DNA of 9,259 bases from Caldilineae bacterium (GTDB lineage: Bacteria; Chloroflexota; Anaerolineae; J102): the NCBI GenBank assembly GCA_011192085.1, contig DUEQ01000465.1, positions 1 through 9,259 on the forward strand, written 5' to 3'. The position numbers and the translations under genes were made by a program. The notes under the pieces were generated by a model. The model did no database searches and was not told the DNA's origin. It saw only the letters and a list, made by a program, of their open reading frames with translations. This document shows, in pieces, positions 1-6,311 of the stretch; within the stretch, counting starts at the first letter, position 1; each line of letters begins with the position of its first letter.

Positions 1-404
1 AACTCCGCACACAGACCGCAGCTCATGCAGATGCTGGCATCAATGTAGAATTCCTTGGGCTGAGGTATGGGTTTGCCTTCTTTGGTCTGGTCACGCACGA
101 TCCAGATGCACTGGGAGGGGCAGACCTTGCTGCAGATGCCGCAGGCGGTGCAGCGCTGTTTGCCAGTATCCTCTTCATAGACCAGCATGGGGATGAAGCG
201 GAAGTTTTCAGGCAGCTGCCGCTTCTCCTCAGGATACTGGATGGTGAATATCCCCTTGATCTCGGGGGGCTGTTGCAATACCTTGCCCGCGGGCGTGTTA
301 ATGGAATTGATATAGCGTGAGGCTTGGCCGATATCGTCGGTGAAGGTGGTGATGGTGCGTTTGAGCGTTACGCCCAAGCCGCGAATAATGCCACTTCCGA
401 ACAT
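1..404 (-). CDS. nuoI: NADH-quinone oxidoreductase subunit I (complex I ferredoxin-like subunit), C-terminus missing
   Basis: NuoI carries two [4Fe-4S] clusters (N6a and N6b) that pass electrons through the peripheral arm of complex I towards NuoB. Only the first 134 codons are present; the gene leaves the window at base 1. The N-terminus (MFGSGIIRGLGVTLKR) is the usual membrane-associated NuoI start. The first cluster motif is C85-x2-C88-x2-C91-x3-C95-Pro. The second begins C126-x2-C129-x2-C132 and is cut just before its fourth cysteine. An extra cysteine, C99, follows the first motif. The ATG at 404-402 has only a weak AGGA (415-418) about 10 bases upstream. The gene lies 129 bases downstream of nuoCD on the same strand. 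That gap holds no gene and no convincing promoter, so co-transcription with nuoB-nuoCD is likely. Full NuoI proteins are commonly around 160-180 residues. Identity is secure from the cysteine spacing and the neighbours. Confidence 0.95.
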   Translation of the reverse strand, partial: MFGSGIIRGLGVTLKRTITTFTDDIGQASRYINSINTPAGKVLQQPPEIKGIFTIQYPEEKRQLPENFRFIPMLVYEEDTGKQRCTACGICSKVCPSQCIWIVRDQTKEGKPIPQPKEFYIDASICMSCGLCAE

Positions 405-533
405 AGAAATCGCGTCCTATGGGTGGGAATGGAGGAAGGAAAGCGTTGGACTATGGAGACCTAGAACGTATGGAAATGGGATGCCTTGGCGGACGTTGCT
501 CCAGGTTTGTCTGAGGCGCCCATGCTGGATGGT

Positions 534-2294
534 TTAACGGTCTGTTTCGCCCAGCACAATGTCGATGGCGCCGAGGATGATGATGGCGTCGGCCACCTTG
601 TAGCCGATGGACATGTGCTCCAGGGAACTGAGGTTGATGTAGGAGGGCGCCCGCACGTGATAGCGCCAGGGATTGTCGCCACCGCTGGAGACGAGATAGA
701 AGCCCAGTTCCCCTTTGGGGGCCTCCACCGCGGCGTAAGCGTCGCCCTTGGGCACGCGGAAGGTGTAGGCGGGCTTCTTGTTCATAATGGGGCCATCAGG
801 AAGTTGATCCAGCGCTTGCTTGAGGATGCGGATGGACTGTCGGACCTCATCCAAGCGCACCAGATAGCGGGCGTAGACGTCGCAGCCATCGTTGGTGACG
901 ATGTCCCAGTCAAAGTGGTCGTAAACGCTGTAAGGGCGGGCCTTGCGCACGTCGTAGGGCACGCCCGAGCCGCGCAGCATGGGGCCCGACATGCTGGTGG
1001 CGATGGCGTCTTCGGCTGAGAGATAACCTACGCCGATGGTGCGTTCCTTGATGATCTCGTTCTCGGTGAGATAGCGGTCGAACTCATCCACCTTGGCGGG
1101 CAGGCGGTTGAAGACCAGATCGCGGGCGGTTTTCAGCCAGGCGTCATCCACATCGGCTTTCACGCCGCCGAAACGCATGTAGTTGACCATCATACGGCTG
1201 CCCGAGACGGCCTCGAACAGATCGAGGATGAGCTCGCGTTCCTCGATGGCGTACAGCGCGGGGGTGAAAAAGGCGCCCAGGTCGTTGAGCAGGAAGCCGA
1301 TGGTCCAGAGATGATTCTGCACCCGGGTGAGCTCGGCCATGATCACCCGCAGATATTCGGCTCGCTCGGGCGGCTTCGCTTTCTCCCCCAGCAGCTTCTC
1401 CACCGCCAGCACATAGCCGAAATTGTTGGACATGGCGGAAAGGTAGTCCAATCGGTCGGTGAAGGGGATGTTCATGAGCCAGGTGTTGCGCTCCCCGATC
1501 TTCTCATGATTGCGGTGGAGATACCCCATCTCCGGCTCCAGGCCCACGATGGTCTCACCATCCAAAGCCACGATCATGCGGAACACGCCGTGGGTGGAGG
1601 GGTGCTGCGGGCCCATGTTGACGATGATGCGGTCGGTCTTGACGCGCTCCTGGCCCGGTGTGATGGGGGGTTCGTGGATTTTGGGTAGGGGGGGAGGGGG
1701 TTCCACAAAGGCGTCAGGGTCCCAGCCTTTGGGATAGACCACATTGTCACCCCACGGCGCTCGGTCTTCTTCCCAGCCGTAATGTCCTTCGGGCCAGCGG
1801 TTCTTGTAGGGCTTGTGATCCTCTTCGTAATAGGCTTCTTTCCAATCTTTGCGCATGGGATGGCCATGAAACCCTTCCCACAGTAGGATGCGGCGCAAAC
1901 GGGGATGCCCCTTGAATTTGATGCCGAACAGGTCCCAGGCTTCCCGCTCCTGCAAATCCGCGCCCGGCCACACCAGGATGACGCTAGGGAGTTCAGGATC
2001 ATCTTCGGGCAGGCGCACTTTTAGGACAATGCCGTCGCCACCCTTTTTGGTGTTGAAGAGATGGTACACGACCTCGAAGCGGTCCCCCGCGGTGCGACCC
2101 GGATAGCCCAGATAATCGACAGCTTGCAAGGAAGACAGAAAATCAAATCCCTCTTCATTACGCAGATAGAGGGCGAAATCGATGAGTTTATCCCTGTTGA
2201 CGATGATGCCGGAATCATCCGCGTCCAGCACCGCGCCGGGCACGGCATCGGCGTAGGGCAGACTTTTTACAGCGACTTGTTGTTCTTCGGCCAT
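534..2294 (-). CDS. nuoCD: Fused NADH-quinone oxidoreductase subunit C/D
   Basis: This 586-residue protein joins two complex I subunits of the connecting (Q) module. Residues about 20-160 are the NuoC (30 kDa) domain, with the signature around EREAWDLFGIKFKGHP (117-131) and RRILLWEGF (134-142). A charged and Pro-rich linker (about 160-218, with a PPPPLP stretch near 199) leads to the NuoD (49 kDa) domain, about 220-586. NuoD shows GPQHPSTHG (228-236), GYLHR (257-261), DRLDY (280-284) and the C-terminal LGETDR. By spacing to Thermus and Yarrowia NuoD, His235 and Tyr284 are the quinone-headgroup pair, and both are present. The length is close to E. coli NuoCD (about 600). The start ATG lies three bases after the nuoB stop, with GAGGAG nine bases upstream, inside the end of nuoB, so translation is probably coupled. 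The stop is TAA at 536-534. The fusion is unbroken, with no sign of a frameshift. Confidence 0.97.
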   Translation of the reverse strand: MAEEQQVAVKSLPYADAVPGAVLDADDSGIIVNRDKLIDFALYLRNEEGFDFLSSLQAVDYLGYPGRTAGDRFEVVYHLFNTKKGGDGIVLKVRLPEDDPELPSVILVWPGADLQEREAWDLFGIKFKGHPRLRRILLWEGFHGHPMRKDWKEAYYEEDHKPYKNRWPEGHYGWEEDRAPWGDNVVYPKGWDPDAFVEPPPPLPKIHEPPITPGQERVKTDRIIVNMGPQHPSTHGVFRMIVALDGETIVGLEPEMGYLHRNHEKIGERNTWLMNIPFTDRLDYLSAMSNNFGYVLAVEKLLGEKAKPPERAEYLRVIMAELTRVQNHLWTIGFLLNDLGAFFTPALYAIEERELILDLFEAVSGSRMMVNYMRFGGVKADVDDAWLKTARDLVFNRLPAKVDEFDRYLTENEIIKERTIGVGYLSAEDAIATSMSGPMLRGSGVPYDVRKARPYSVYDHFDWDIVTNDGCDVYARYLVRLDEVRQSIRILKQALDQLPDGPIMNKKPAYTFRVPKGDAYAAVEAPKGELGFYLVSSGGDNPWRYHVRAPSYINLSSLEHMSIGYKVADAIIILGAIDIVLGETDR

Positions 2295-2297
2295 GGG

Positions 2298-2918
2298 TTA
2301 GTTCTCCTCGGCAACGGTTTCAGGCGCCAAAGTATAGCGGCGGATCTCCTCAGCCCGATCCGGATCGAAGATATCGGGACCCAGTTTGGGAATAGCGATG
2401 GCTTTGGGCGTGGTTTTGCGATACCAGGGCACAGTCTTGATGGATTGGCGGGCGATCTTGTTTTGCAGTTGCATCAGACCGTAGAGCAACGCTTCGGGCG
2501 TAGGCGGGCAACCAGGAATGTAGACATCCACAGGGATGAGCTTGTCTACGCCGGAGATTACATTGTAGCCCGCCTTGAAGGGGCCGCCGCTGGTGGCGCA
2601 AGCGCCCATGGCCACCACATAACGGGGTTCCGCCATCTGGTTGTAGAGGCGTACGATGGTGGGGGCCATCTTCTTGGTTACCGTGCCCGAGACGATCATC
2701 AAGTCCGCCTGACGCGGCGAAGGCCGCATCACCTCCATCCCGAAGCGGGCGAGGTCATAGCGGCCTGCAGCGGTGCTGATCATCTCGATGGCGCAGCAAG
2801 CGAGACCAAACAACATGGGCCACACACTATTCTTGCGGCTCCAGTTGTACATGAAATCCAGTGTCGTCAAAAAGACGTTGCCTTTGACTTCTTCGGGGAT
2901 CTGATTGTCGTTGGCCAT
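2298..2918 (-). CDS. nuoB: NADH-quinone oxidoreductase subunit B
   Basis: NuoB (20 kDa/PSST subunit) holds the terminal [4Fe-4S] cluster N2, which hands electrons to quinone at the NuoB-NuoD interface. The 206-residue product has the full cluster ligand set: the tandem C41-C42 in [11 protein letters not shown]107 in GACATSGG and C137 in PGCPPTPE. The substrate-channel side ([24 protein letters not shown], residues 57-80) is well conserved. A longer in-frame reading from an ATG at 3089 exists but is rejected. Its added residues do not look like NuoB, and it would begin inside the -35 box of the promoter at 3060-3089. The ATG at 2918 has AAGGA upstream and gives a normal family length. NuoB is the first gene of the visible cluster, and the gene usually before it, nuoA, is absent here. 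Confidence 0.96.
   Translation of the reverse strand: MANDNQIPEEVKGNVFLTTLDFMYNWSRKNSVWPMLFGLACCAIEMISTAAGRYDLARFGMEVMRPSPRQADLMIVSGTVTKKMAPTIVRLYNQMAEPRYVVAMGACATSGGPFKAGYNVISGVDKLIPVDVYIPGCPPTPEALLYGLMQLQNKIARQSIKTVPWYRKTTPKAIAIPKLGPDIFDPDRAEEIRRYTLAPETVAEEN
2304..2309 (-). promoter_or_regulatory. Shine-Dalgarno site of nuoCD
   Basis: GAGGAG on the minus strand, nine bases before the nuoCD ATG and inside the last codons of nuoB. It fixes the nuoCD start and is among the clearest ribosome binding sites in the window. Confidence 0.85.
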
Positions 2919-2929
2919 ACCCTGATGAT

Positions 2930-2934
2930 TCCTT
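2930..2934 (-). promoter_or_regulatory. Shine-Dalgarno site of nuoB
   Basis: AAGGA on the minus strand, 11 bases before the ATG at 2918. The spacing is slightly long, but the site supports this start over upstream in-frame ATG codons. Confidence 0.6.
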
Positions 2935-2946
2935 TTTTGAGTTGGC

Positions 2947-2990
2947 GGCGGTGCGATGAAGACCAACCTCGTTCCCTCATCCCAACCGCC
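2947..2990 (-). other. Predicted stem-loop in the nuoB mRNA leader
   Basis: A two-part inverted repeat lies in the roughly 134-base leader of nuoB. GGCGGT (2947-2952) pairs with ACCGCC (2985-2990), and inside it GATGA (2955-2959) pairs with TCATC (2977-2981). A small internal loop separates the two helices, and the apical loop is 17 bases. The structure starts about 12 bases upstream of the Shine-Dalgarno site. The pairing is seen in the sequence; a regulatory role is only inference. Confidence 0.4.
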
Positions 2991-3000
2991 TGGGGGCCGC

Positions 3001-3017
3001 CATGCTGTCATAGCATG
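3001..3017. repeat. Inverted repeat CATGCT-N5-AGCATG in the nuoB leader
   Basis: A perfect 6-base inverted repeat with a 5-base centre. It could be a protein-binding site or a small RNA hairpin. Its left half, CATGCTG, recurs at 3053-3059, exactly 52 bases away, about five DNA helical turns. Confidence 0.5.
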
Positions 3018-3050
3018 ACGCCTTTGGTTGAATGCGACGACGATGACGCA

Positions 3051-3058
3051 AGCATGCT
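3051..3058. promoter_or_regulatory. Palindrome AGCATGCT at the predicted nuoB transcription start
   Basis: A perfect 8-base palindrome directly downstream of the -10 box at 3060-3065, covering the expected start point near 3053. It shares the CATGCTG half-site with the inverted repeat at 3001-3017. The placement would suit a repressor operator, but no regulator is identified. Confidence 0.4.
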
Positions 3059-3059
3059 G

Positions 3060-3089
3060 ATTATAACAGCCTCTAAAGAAGGGTGTCAA
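3060..3089 (-). promoter_or_regulatory. Strong sigma70-type promoter of the nuoB-nuoCD-nuoI cluster
   Basis: On the minus strand a perfect TTGACA -35 box (3089-3084) is followed after 18 bases by a perfect TATAAT -10 box (3065-3060). The -10 is extended by TGT, giving TGTTATAAT. Transcription would start near 3053 and leave a leader of about 134 bases before nuoB. This places the main promoter immediately before nuoB and argues that no nuoA precedes it in the same transcript. Confidence 0.85.
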
Positions 3090-3172
3090 GGTGAAAAAGC
3101 CTACAGTTTGAAGGGTAGCAGGGTTTTGGCGACGCGTCGGTCAGCCCCTTCGCGGTTTCTTCCCTCCGCCGT

Positions 3173-3202
3173 TTGTGATTTTTCCACACTTTCCATTACA
3201 CT
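3173..3202 (+). promoter_or_regulatory. Weak candidate promoter for the Ser/Thr kinase gene
   Basis: TTGTGA (3173-3178) and TACACT (3197-3202) are separated by 18 bases, each matching the sigma70 consensus at four of six positions. It is the best candidate found upstream of the kinase but lacks the extended TGn seen at the other promoters in this window, so it may be fortuitous. Confidence 0.25.
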
Positions 3203-3268
3203 TTGCCCTGACGCGAATTTTGTCTTCTCTCTCCCTTTCGCCCTCTCGCTACGTCACCCTTTCGCCCC

Positions 3269-5311
3269 ATGTTCTCTCCCGGTGACGCTTTCGGCCTGTA
3301 TCGCATCGAACGCGAAATCGGCCGCGGCGGCATGGCCATCGTCTATCTGGCCTATCATCAATGGCTGGATCGTCCCGTCGCGCTCAAAGTGCTGCGCCCG
3401 GAACTGCAACAGGACGAGGATCTCGTGGCGCGCTTCCTGGTGGAGGCCCGGTCCGCAGCCCGGTTGGAGCATCCCAACATCGTGGCCGTGCACGATGCGG
3501 GCATGGTGGATGGCGTGCATTATCTGGCCATGGAGTATGTGGAGGGGGAGACGCTGGCCGATGTGTTGGCCCGTGTGAACGGCCCCTTGCCCGAGGATTT
3601 CATCATCAGCGTCGCCACCCAGGTGGCCTCGGCCCTGGATTACGCCCATCGGCGGGGCGTGGTGCATCGGGACGTGAAGCCCAGCAACATTTTGGTGCAG
3701 AGCAACGGCAAGGTGCGGTTGACCGATTTCGGCATCGCTCATGCCGTGGGGCTGCGTACGCCCGAGCAAAAGGCGGCCGTGTTGGGCACGCCCGAGTATA
3801 TGTCGCCCGAGCAGGCCATGGGCAGGCCTGTGGATGGCCGCAGCGATGTGTATAGCCTGGGCGTGGCGGTCTATCATATGCTCACGGGGCGACCTCCTTT
3901 CACCGGAGAGACCCATCGCGACATCCTCTACGCCCATGTGCATACCCCTCCGCCCGATCCCCGGAGTCTGAATCCCCATCTGCCGCCCGAGGCGACGCGA
4001 GTCATGAACCGGGCCATGGCCAAGAACCCCGACGATCGCTATCCCATTGCGGGCGCGTTCGCTCAGGCATTGCGGCGGGCCCTGCGCCCTCTGCGCTCTG
4101 AACCAGTGGTCGTGGCGAAGAAGACGCCTATGTGGCTCTATGCGCTCATCGGCGTCCTCCTGGGGCTGGCCGCCCTCTCATTGACGGGGTGGTTGTTGGT
4201 GCGCAGCAACGCGCTCAGCCTGCCGCCAACGGCCAGACCCCCTGCATCTCCATCCTCCACCCAACCCTCCGCCCTCGAAAGCCCCACCCCGGCCCAGCCC
4301 CCGGTCGCGGCCCTTCCCACGGCAACGCCCACCCTCACGCCCACCGCCACGGAGACGTCCACCCCGACGCCCACCGTCACCCCCACGCCCACCTCTACGC
4401 CCACGCCCAACTCCCCCCCGCGCATCGCCTACGTCTCCGACCGCACAGGCGTTCCCCAGATCTATCTCATCCACAGCGATGGAACCCACGATGTGCAGTT
4501 GACCTTTGAGGGACGGAACGAGCATCCCTTCTGGTCATCCGATGGCGCGTTCATCTATTTCATCAGCGACCGAGGCCAGGGGCCGGCTTTGTGGTCCATG
4601 CGCGCGGATGGCAGCGAGCAGCAAGAGGTGCTGCGGGTGCCTGGCAGCACGGGCTATGCGCTCAGTCCCAACGGCGAGCATGTGACGTTCTTGCAGCCGG
4701 GTCCCGAGGGTGTCCAGCTCTTCCTGGATGGCCTGCTGTGGGCGGCGTTTCCAGGCCAGCGCCTGGCCTATCAGTGGTCGCCCGACAGTCAGCACGTGGT
4801 GGTGGAGATCGACTACGCCAAGACCATCGGCGTGCTCAATATCGCCAGTTCCGAGGTGAAGCGCATCACTGATCCCGCCTATGCGAGCTGGAATCCCGCG
4901 TGGTCGCCCGATGGGCAATTCGTGGTCTTCGCCTCCACCCGAGATGGCAACGCGGGCCTCTACGCGTCTAGCATCATCTCCGGCGACCCCATCCGCCTGA
5001 CTCCCCTCGACCTCTGGTCTCAGGCCCCGAGCTGGTCGCCCGATGGCTCCCTCATTTCCCATATCACGGGCGAGGACGGCGGGCAATGGGGGCTCTATGC
5101 CGTCGATGCGGCGGGCGCCAATCGCTATCGACTTTTCTCTCCCGTCTTCCCCGAAGCCCCGGCCGTCTGGTCCAGCGATAGCCAGCAGCTCGCGTTCATC
5201 ATCCAGGATGGGGATGACGAGCTGGCGGTGGTCCGGCGGGATGGCTCGGGCTTTCTGCGGTTGACGAATAATCACGCTCGGGATTGGGACCCGGCGTGGG
5301 AGCCGAGGTAG
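3269..5311 (+). CDS. Transmembrane Ser/Thr protein kinase with extracytoplasmic TolB/WD40-like beta-propeller
   Basis: A 680-residue PknB-type kinase. The cytoplasmic kinase domain (about 10-270) has every key element: glycine loop GRGGMAIVY (18-26), ATP lysine K40, helix-C E59, HRDVKPSN with catalytic D135 (133-140), DFG (153-155), GTPEYMSPEQ (173-182) and D193. It should therefore be active. A single membrane helix (about 288-311) leads to a Thr-Pro-rich stalk (320-384). Residues 385-680 form PD40/TolB-like propeller repeats, with blade marks such as WSSDG (422-426), SPNG (466-469), WSPDS, WSPDG (546-550 and 589-593) and WSSDS (634-638), six or seven blades. Such a domain usually binds a ligand, protein or cell-wall component; the ligand is unknown. 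There is no PASTA domain. The start ATG has no Shine-Dalgarno site, but the N-terminus aligns well with the family. The gene is divergent from the nuo cluster. Confidence 0.93.
   Translation: MFSPGDAFGLYRIEREIGRGGMAIVYLAYHQWLDRPVALKVLRPELQQDEDLVARFLVEARSAARLEHPNIVAVHDAGMVDGVHYLAMEYVEGETLADVLARVNGPLPEDFIISVATQVASALDYAHRRGVVHRDVKPSNILVQSNGKVRLTDFGIAHAVGLRTPEQKAAVLGTPEYMSPEQAMGRPVDGRSDVYSLGVAVYHMLTGRPPFTGETHRDILYAHVHTPPPDPRSLNPHLPPEATRVMNRAMAKNPDDRYPIAGAFAQALRRALRPLRSEPVVVAKKTPMWLYALIGVLLGLAALSLTGWLLVRSNALSLPPTARPPASPSSTQPSALESPTPAQPPVAALPTATPTLTPTATETSTPTPTVTPTPTSTPTPNSPPRIAYVSDRTGVPQIYLIHSDGTHDVQLTFEGRNEHPFWSSDGAFIYFISDRGQGPALWSMRADGSEQQEVLRVPGSTGYALSPNGEHVTFLQPGPEGVQLFLDGLLWAAFPGQRLAYQWSPDSQHVVVEIDYAKTIGVLNIASSEVKRITDPAYASWNPAWSPDGQFVVFASTRDGNAGLYASSIISGDPIRLTPLDLWSQAPSWSPDGSLISHITGEDGGQWGLYAVDAAGANRYRLFSPVFPEAPAVWSSDSQQLAFIIQDGDDELAVVRRDGSGFLRLTNNHARDWDPAWEPR
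4226..4420 (+). repeat. Low-complexity ACGCCCACC-type repeats encoding the Thr-Pro stalk of the kinase
   Basis: Degenerate tandem copies of ACGCCCACC-like units, densest at 4319-4408, encode alternating Thr and Pro between the membrane helix and the propeller. Such stalks are typically extended and may be O-glycosylated. The tract may vary in length between strains by slippage. Confidence 0.7.
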
Positions 5312-5341
5312 TTGTTTGGTCGTGTAGTCGGCCGGTCATGG

Positions 5342-5375
5342 GGAGGAGGGAGGTTGGGGCCGACCTCTGACCTCC
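5342..5375. terminator. Possible bidirectional hairpin between convergent genes
   Basis: GAGGTTGG (5350-5357) pairs with CCGACCTC (5360-5367), allowing one G-T pair. An outer GGAGG (5342-5346) pairs with CCTCC (5371-5375). It lies in the 75-base gap between the kinase stop and the HD-gene stop, where a terminator for both strands is expected. No T run follows on either strand and the apical loop is tight, so this is tentative. Confidence 0.3.
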
Positions 5376-5381
5376 GACCTC
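5361..5381. repeat. Three tandem heptamers (C/T)GACCTC
   Basis: CGACCTC, TGACCTC and CGACCTC lie end to end at 5361-5381, just past the stop codon of the HD gene. The short array overlaps the hairpin candidate. No function is evident. Confidence 0.5.
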
Positions 5382-5386
5382 CGGCT

Positions 5387-5926
5387 CTAGCTGGTGGCGT
5401 CGGCGAATTCCAGCGCCCAGAGCAGATCGGCGTGGGGATGGATGGAGCTGGGCGGGGTTTCGTGCTGCTCGATGAGCCAGCATGTGAGCTCGGAGCAGCC
5501 CGCTTCGCGGGCCCAGGCCGCGCCGATGCGGGGATGGGCGTGGAGGACATGGAAGGGATAGCGCCAACTGTCGGGCGGCGCGGGCGCGGCCAGTTCCTTC
5601 CACCAGCCTGGTGCGAAGCGTTTGAGCAAGACTTTGAGGGTGCGTTGCCAGACGGAGATCGGAGCCGCAGCCTTGCCGCAATCGTGCAGCAGCGCTGCGG
5701 TGAGCAGCTCCTCCTGGTCGTAGCCCCGGTCGACCAACCATTGATGGACGCGCAGGCTGTGGGCCCGATCAATGGCGCTCATGCGTTGGAAGAGGGCCAG
5801 CGCCTCGGGGCTGAGCAATTCTCGGGCCGGGCGCTCATCTATCTGCTCGAAAGGCCCAAACAGGCCTTCGAGTCCGCGCTGGATGCGTCGACGCAGGGGG
5901 GATGACGGGGTGTGAGAGGTTAACAT
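5387..5926 (-). CDS. HD-domain metal-dependent phosphohydrolase
   Basis: A soluble protein of 179 residues built around an HD domain, a fold that hydrolyses phosphate esters such as nucleotides or cyclic dinucleotides. The metal ligands visible are H56 (RAHSLRV), H81-D82 (LLHDCGKA), H131 (HPRIGAAWAREAG), H155 (EQHE) and D176 (ALEFADA). This H-HD-H-H-D order is typical of two-metal HD enzymes. No other domain, signal peptide or membrane segment is seen, so the substrate cannot be named. A longer reading from 6046 was not chosen: it overlaps the neighbouring gene's start, its first 40 residues look unlike the family, and a TGCTATAAT -10 box ends seven bases before the chosen ATG at 5926. That placement suggests a leaderless message, and no Shine-Dalgarno site is present. 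The gene is convergent with the kinase and divergent from the MoaD pair. Confidence 0.88.
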   Translation of the reverse strand: MLTSHTPSSPLRRRIQRGLEGLFGPFEQIDERPARELLSPEALALFQRMSAIDRAHSLRVHQWLVDRGYDQEELLTAALLHDCGKAAAPISVWQRTLKVLLKRFAPGWWKELAAPAPPDSWRYPFHVLHAHPRIGAAWAREAGCSELTCWLIEQHETPPSSIHPHADLLWALEFADATS

Positions 5927-5933
5927 GGCAGAG

Positions 5934-5942
5934 ATTATAGCA
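5934..5942 (-). promoter_or_regulatory. Extended -10 promoter of the HD-domain gene
   Basis: The minus strand reads TGCTATAAT, a perfect extended -10, with seven bases between it and the ATG at 5926. No good -35 box lies 16-18 bases upstream. Transcription would start at or within a base or two of the ATG, giving a leaderless mRNA. Confidence 0.6.
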
Positions 5943-5954
5943 TGGAAGGCCAGG

Positions 5955-5982
5955 TTGCCGGCGGCTGGCAATGTGATACAAT
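5955..5982 (+). promoter_or_regulatory. Promoter of the MoaD-like operon
   Basis: TTGCCG (5955-5960), a 16-base spacer and TACAAT (5977-5982), extended upstream as TGATACAAT. The expected start is near 5989, leaving a leader of about 40 bases without a clear Shine-Dalgarno site. It sits back to back with the HD-gene promoter, so the two probably share regulation. Confidence 0.65.
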
Positions 5983-6029
5983 AAGAAGGCGCGGTCATTG
6001 CCCGCATCATCACCCCACACACCCTATCG

Positions 6030-6311
6030 ATGCCCATGAAAGTCAAACTCTACGCCACTTTACGCCCCCTGGTGGGCGGCTCCAGCGTGGAGGTGAACGC
6101 CGGGCCCGGCGATACCATCCGCGATGTCATCACCGAACTGCTGGAACGCTATCCCGTCCTACGGGATGAGCTCCTGGAGGACGGGGATATCTCCCCGCGC
6201 ATCCACATTTTCCTTAATGGCAGGGAGGTGCGCTACTTGGGAGGGCTGGATATGACCATCCCCGAGGATGCGGACCTGCGCATCTTCCCGCCCGTGGGCG
6301 GCGGCGCATGA
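6030..6311 (+). CDS. MoaD/ThiS-family ubiquitin-like sulfur carrier protein
   Basis: A 93-residue beta-grasp protein. VKLYATLRPLVG (5-16), the GDTIRDVITELLERYP helix region (27-42), IFLNGREVRYLGGL (60-73) and DADLRIFPPVGGG (80-92) follow the MoaD plan. In this family the C-terminal Gly-Gly is adenylated by a MoeB/ThiF-type E1 enzyme and converted to a thiocarboxylate that donates sulfur, in MoaD to molybdopterin synthase. Here the tail reads GGGA, with one alanine after the glycines, which is unusual because the terminal glycine normally carries the sulfur. The start could be ATG 6030 or the in-frame ATG 6036 two codons later; neither has a Shine-Dalgarno site. The stop overlaps the next gene's start as ATGA, so the two are translationally coupled. 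Cofactor versus other sulfur-transfer use cannot be settled from this window. Confidence 0.88.
   Translation: MPMKVKLYATLRPLVGGSSVEVNAGPGDTIRDVITELLERYPVLRDELLEDGDISPRIHIFLNGREVRYLGGLDMTIPEDADLRIFPPVGGGA

Noticed and set aside
2919..3089. N-terminal extension of nuoB from an ATG at 3089
   Set aside because: The start codon would lie inside the -35 box of the nuo promoter, upstream of the transcript. The extra residues are not NuoB-like.
2061..3578. Long open frame on the plus strand (505 codons) across nuoB and into the kinase gene
   Set aside because: It is antisense to nuoCD and nuoB, has low-complexity unfamiliar residues, and overlaps the kinase in another frame. It is a by-product of GC-rich coding DNA.
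3254..3979. His- and Gly-rich open frame of 241 codons on the minus strand
   Set aside because: It is antisense to the kinase catalytic domain, whose motifs are unambiguous.
4319..4408. Short ACGCCCACC-like repeats as a possible CRISPR or intergenic satellite
   Set aside because: The units are degenerate, adjacent and in frame, and they simply encode Thr-Pro in the kinase stalk; there are no spacers.
4535..5275. Open frame of 246 codons on the minus strand
   Set aside because: It is antisense to the propeller domain of the kinase, with no recognisable family and no ribosome site.
5927..6046. N-terminal extension of the HD protein from 6046
   Set aside because: It overlaps the start of the divergent MoaD gene and spans both promoters. 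The HD fold does not need it.
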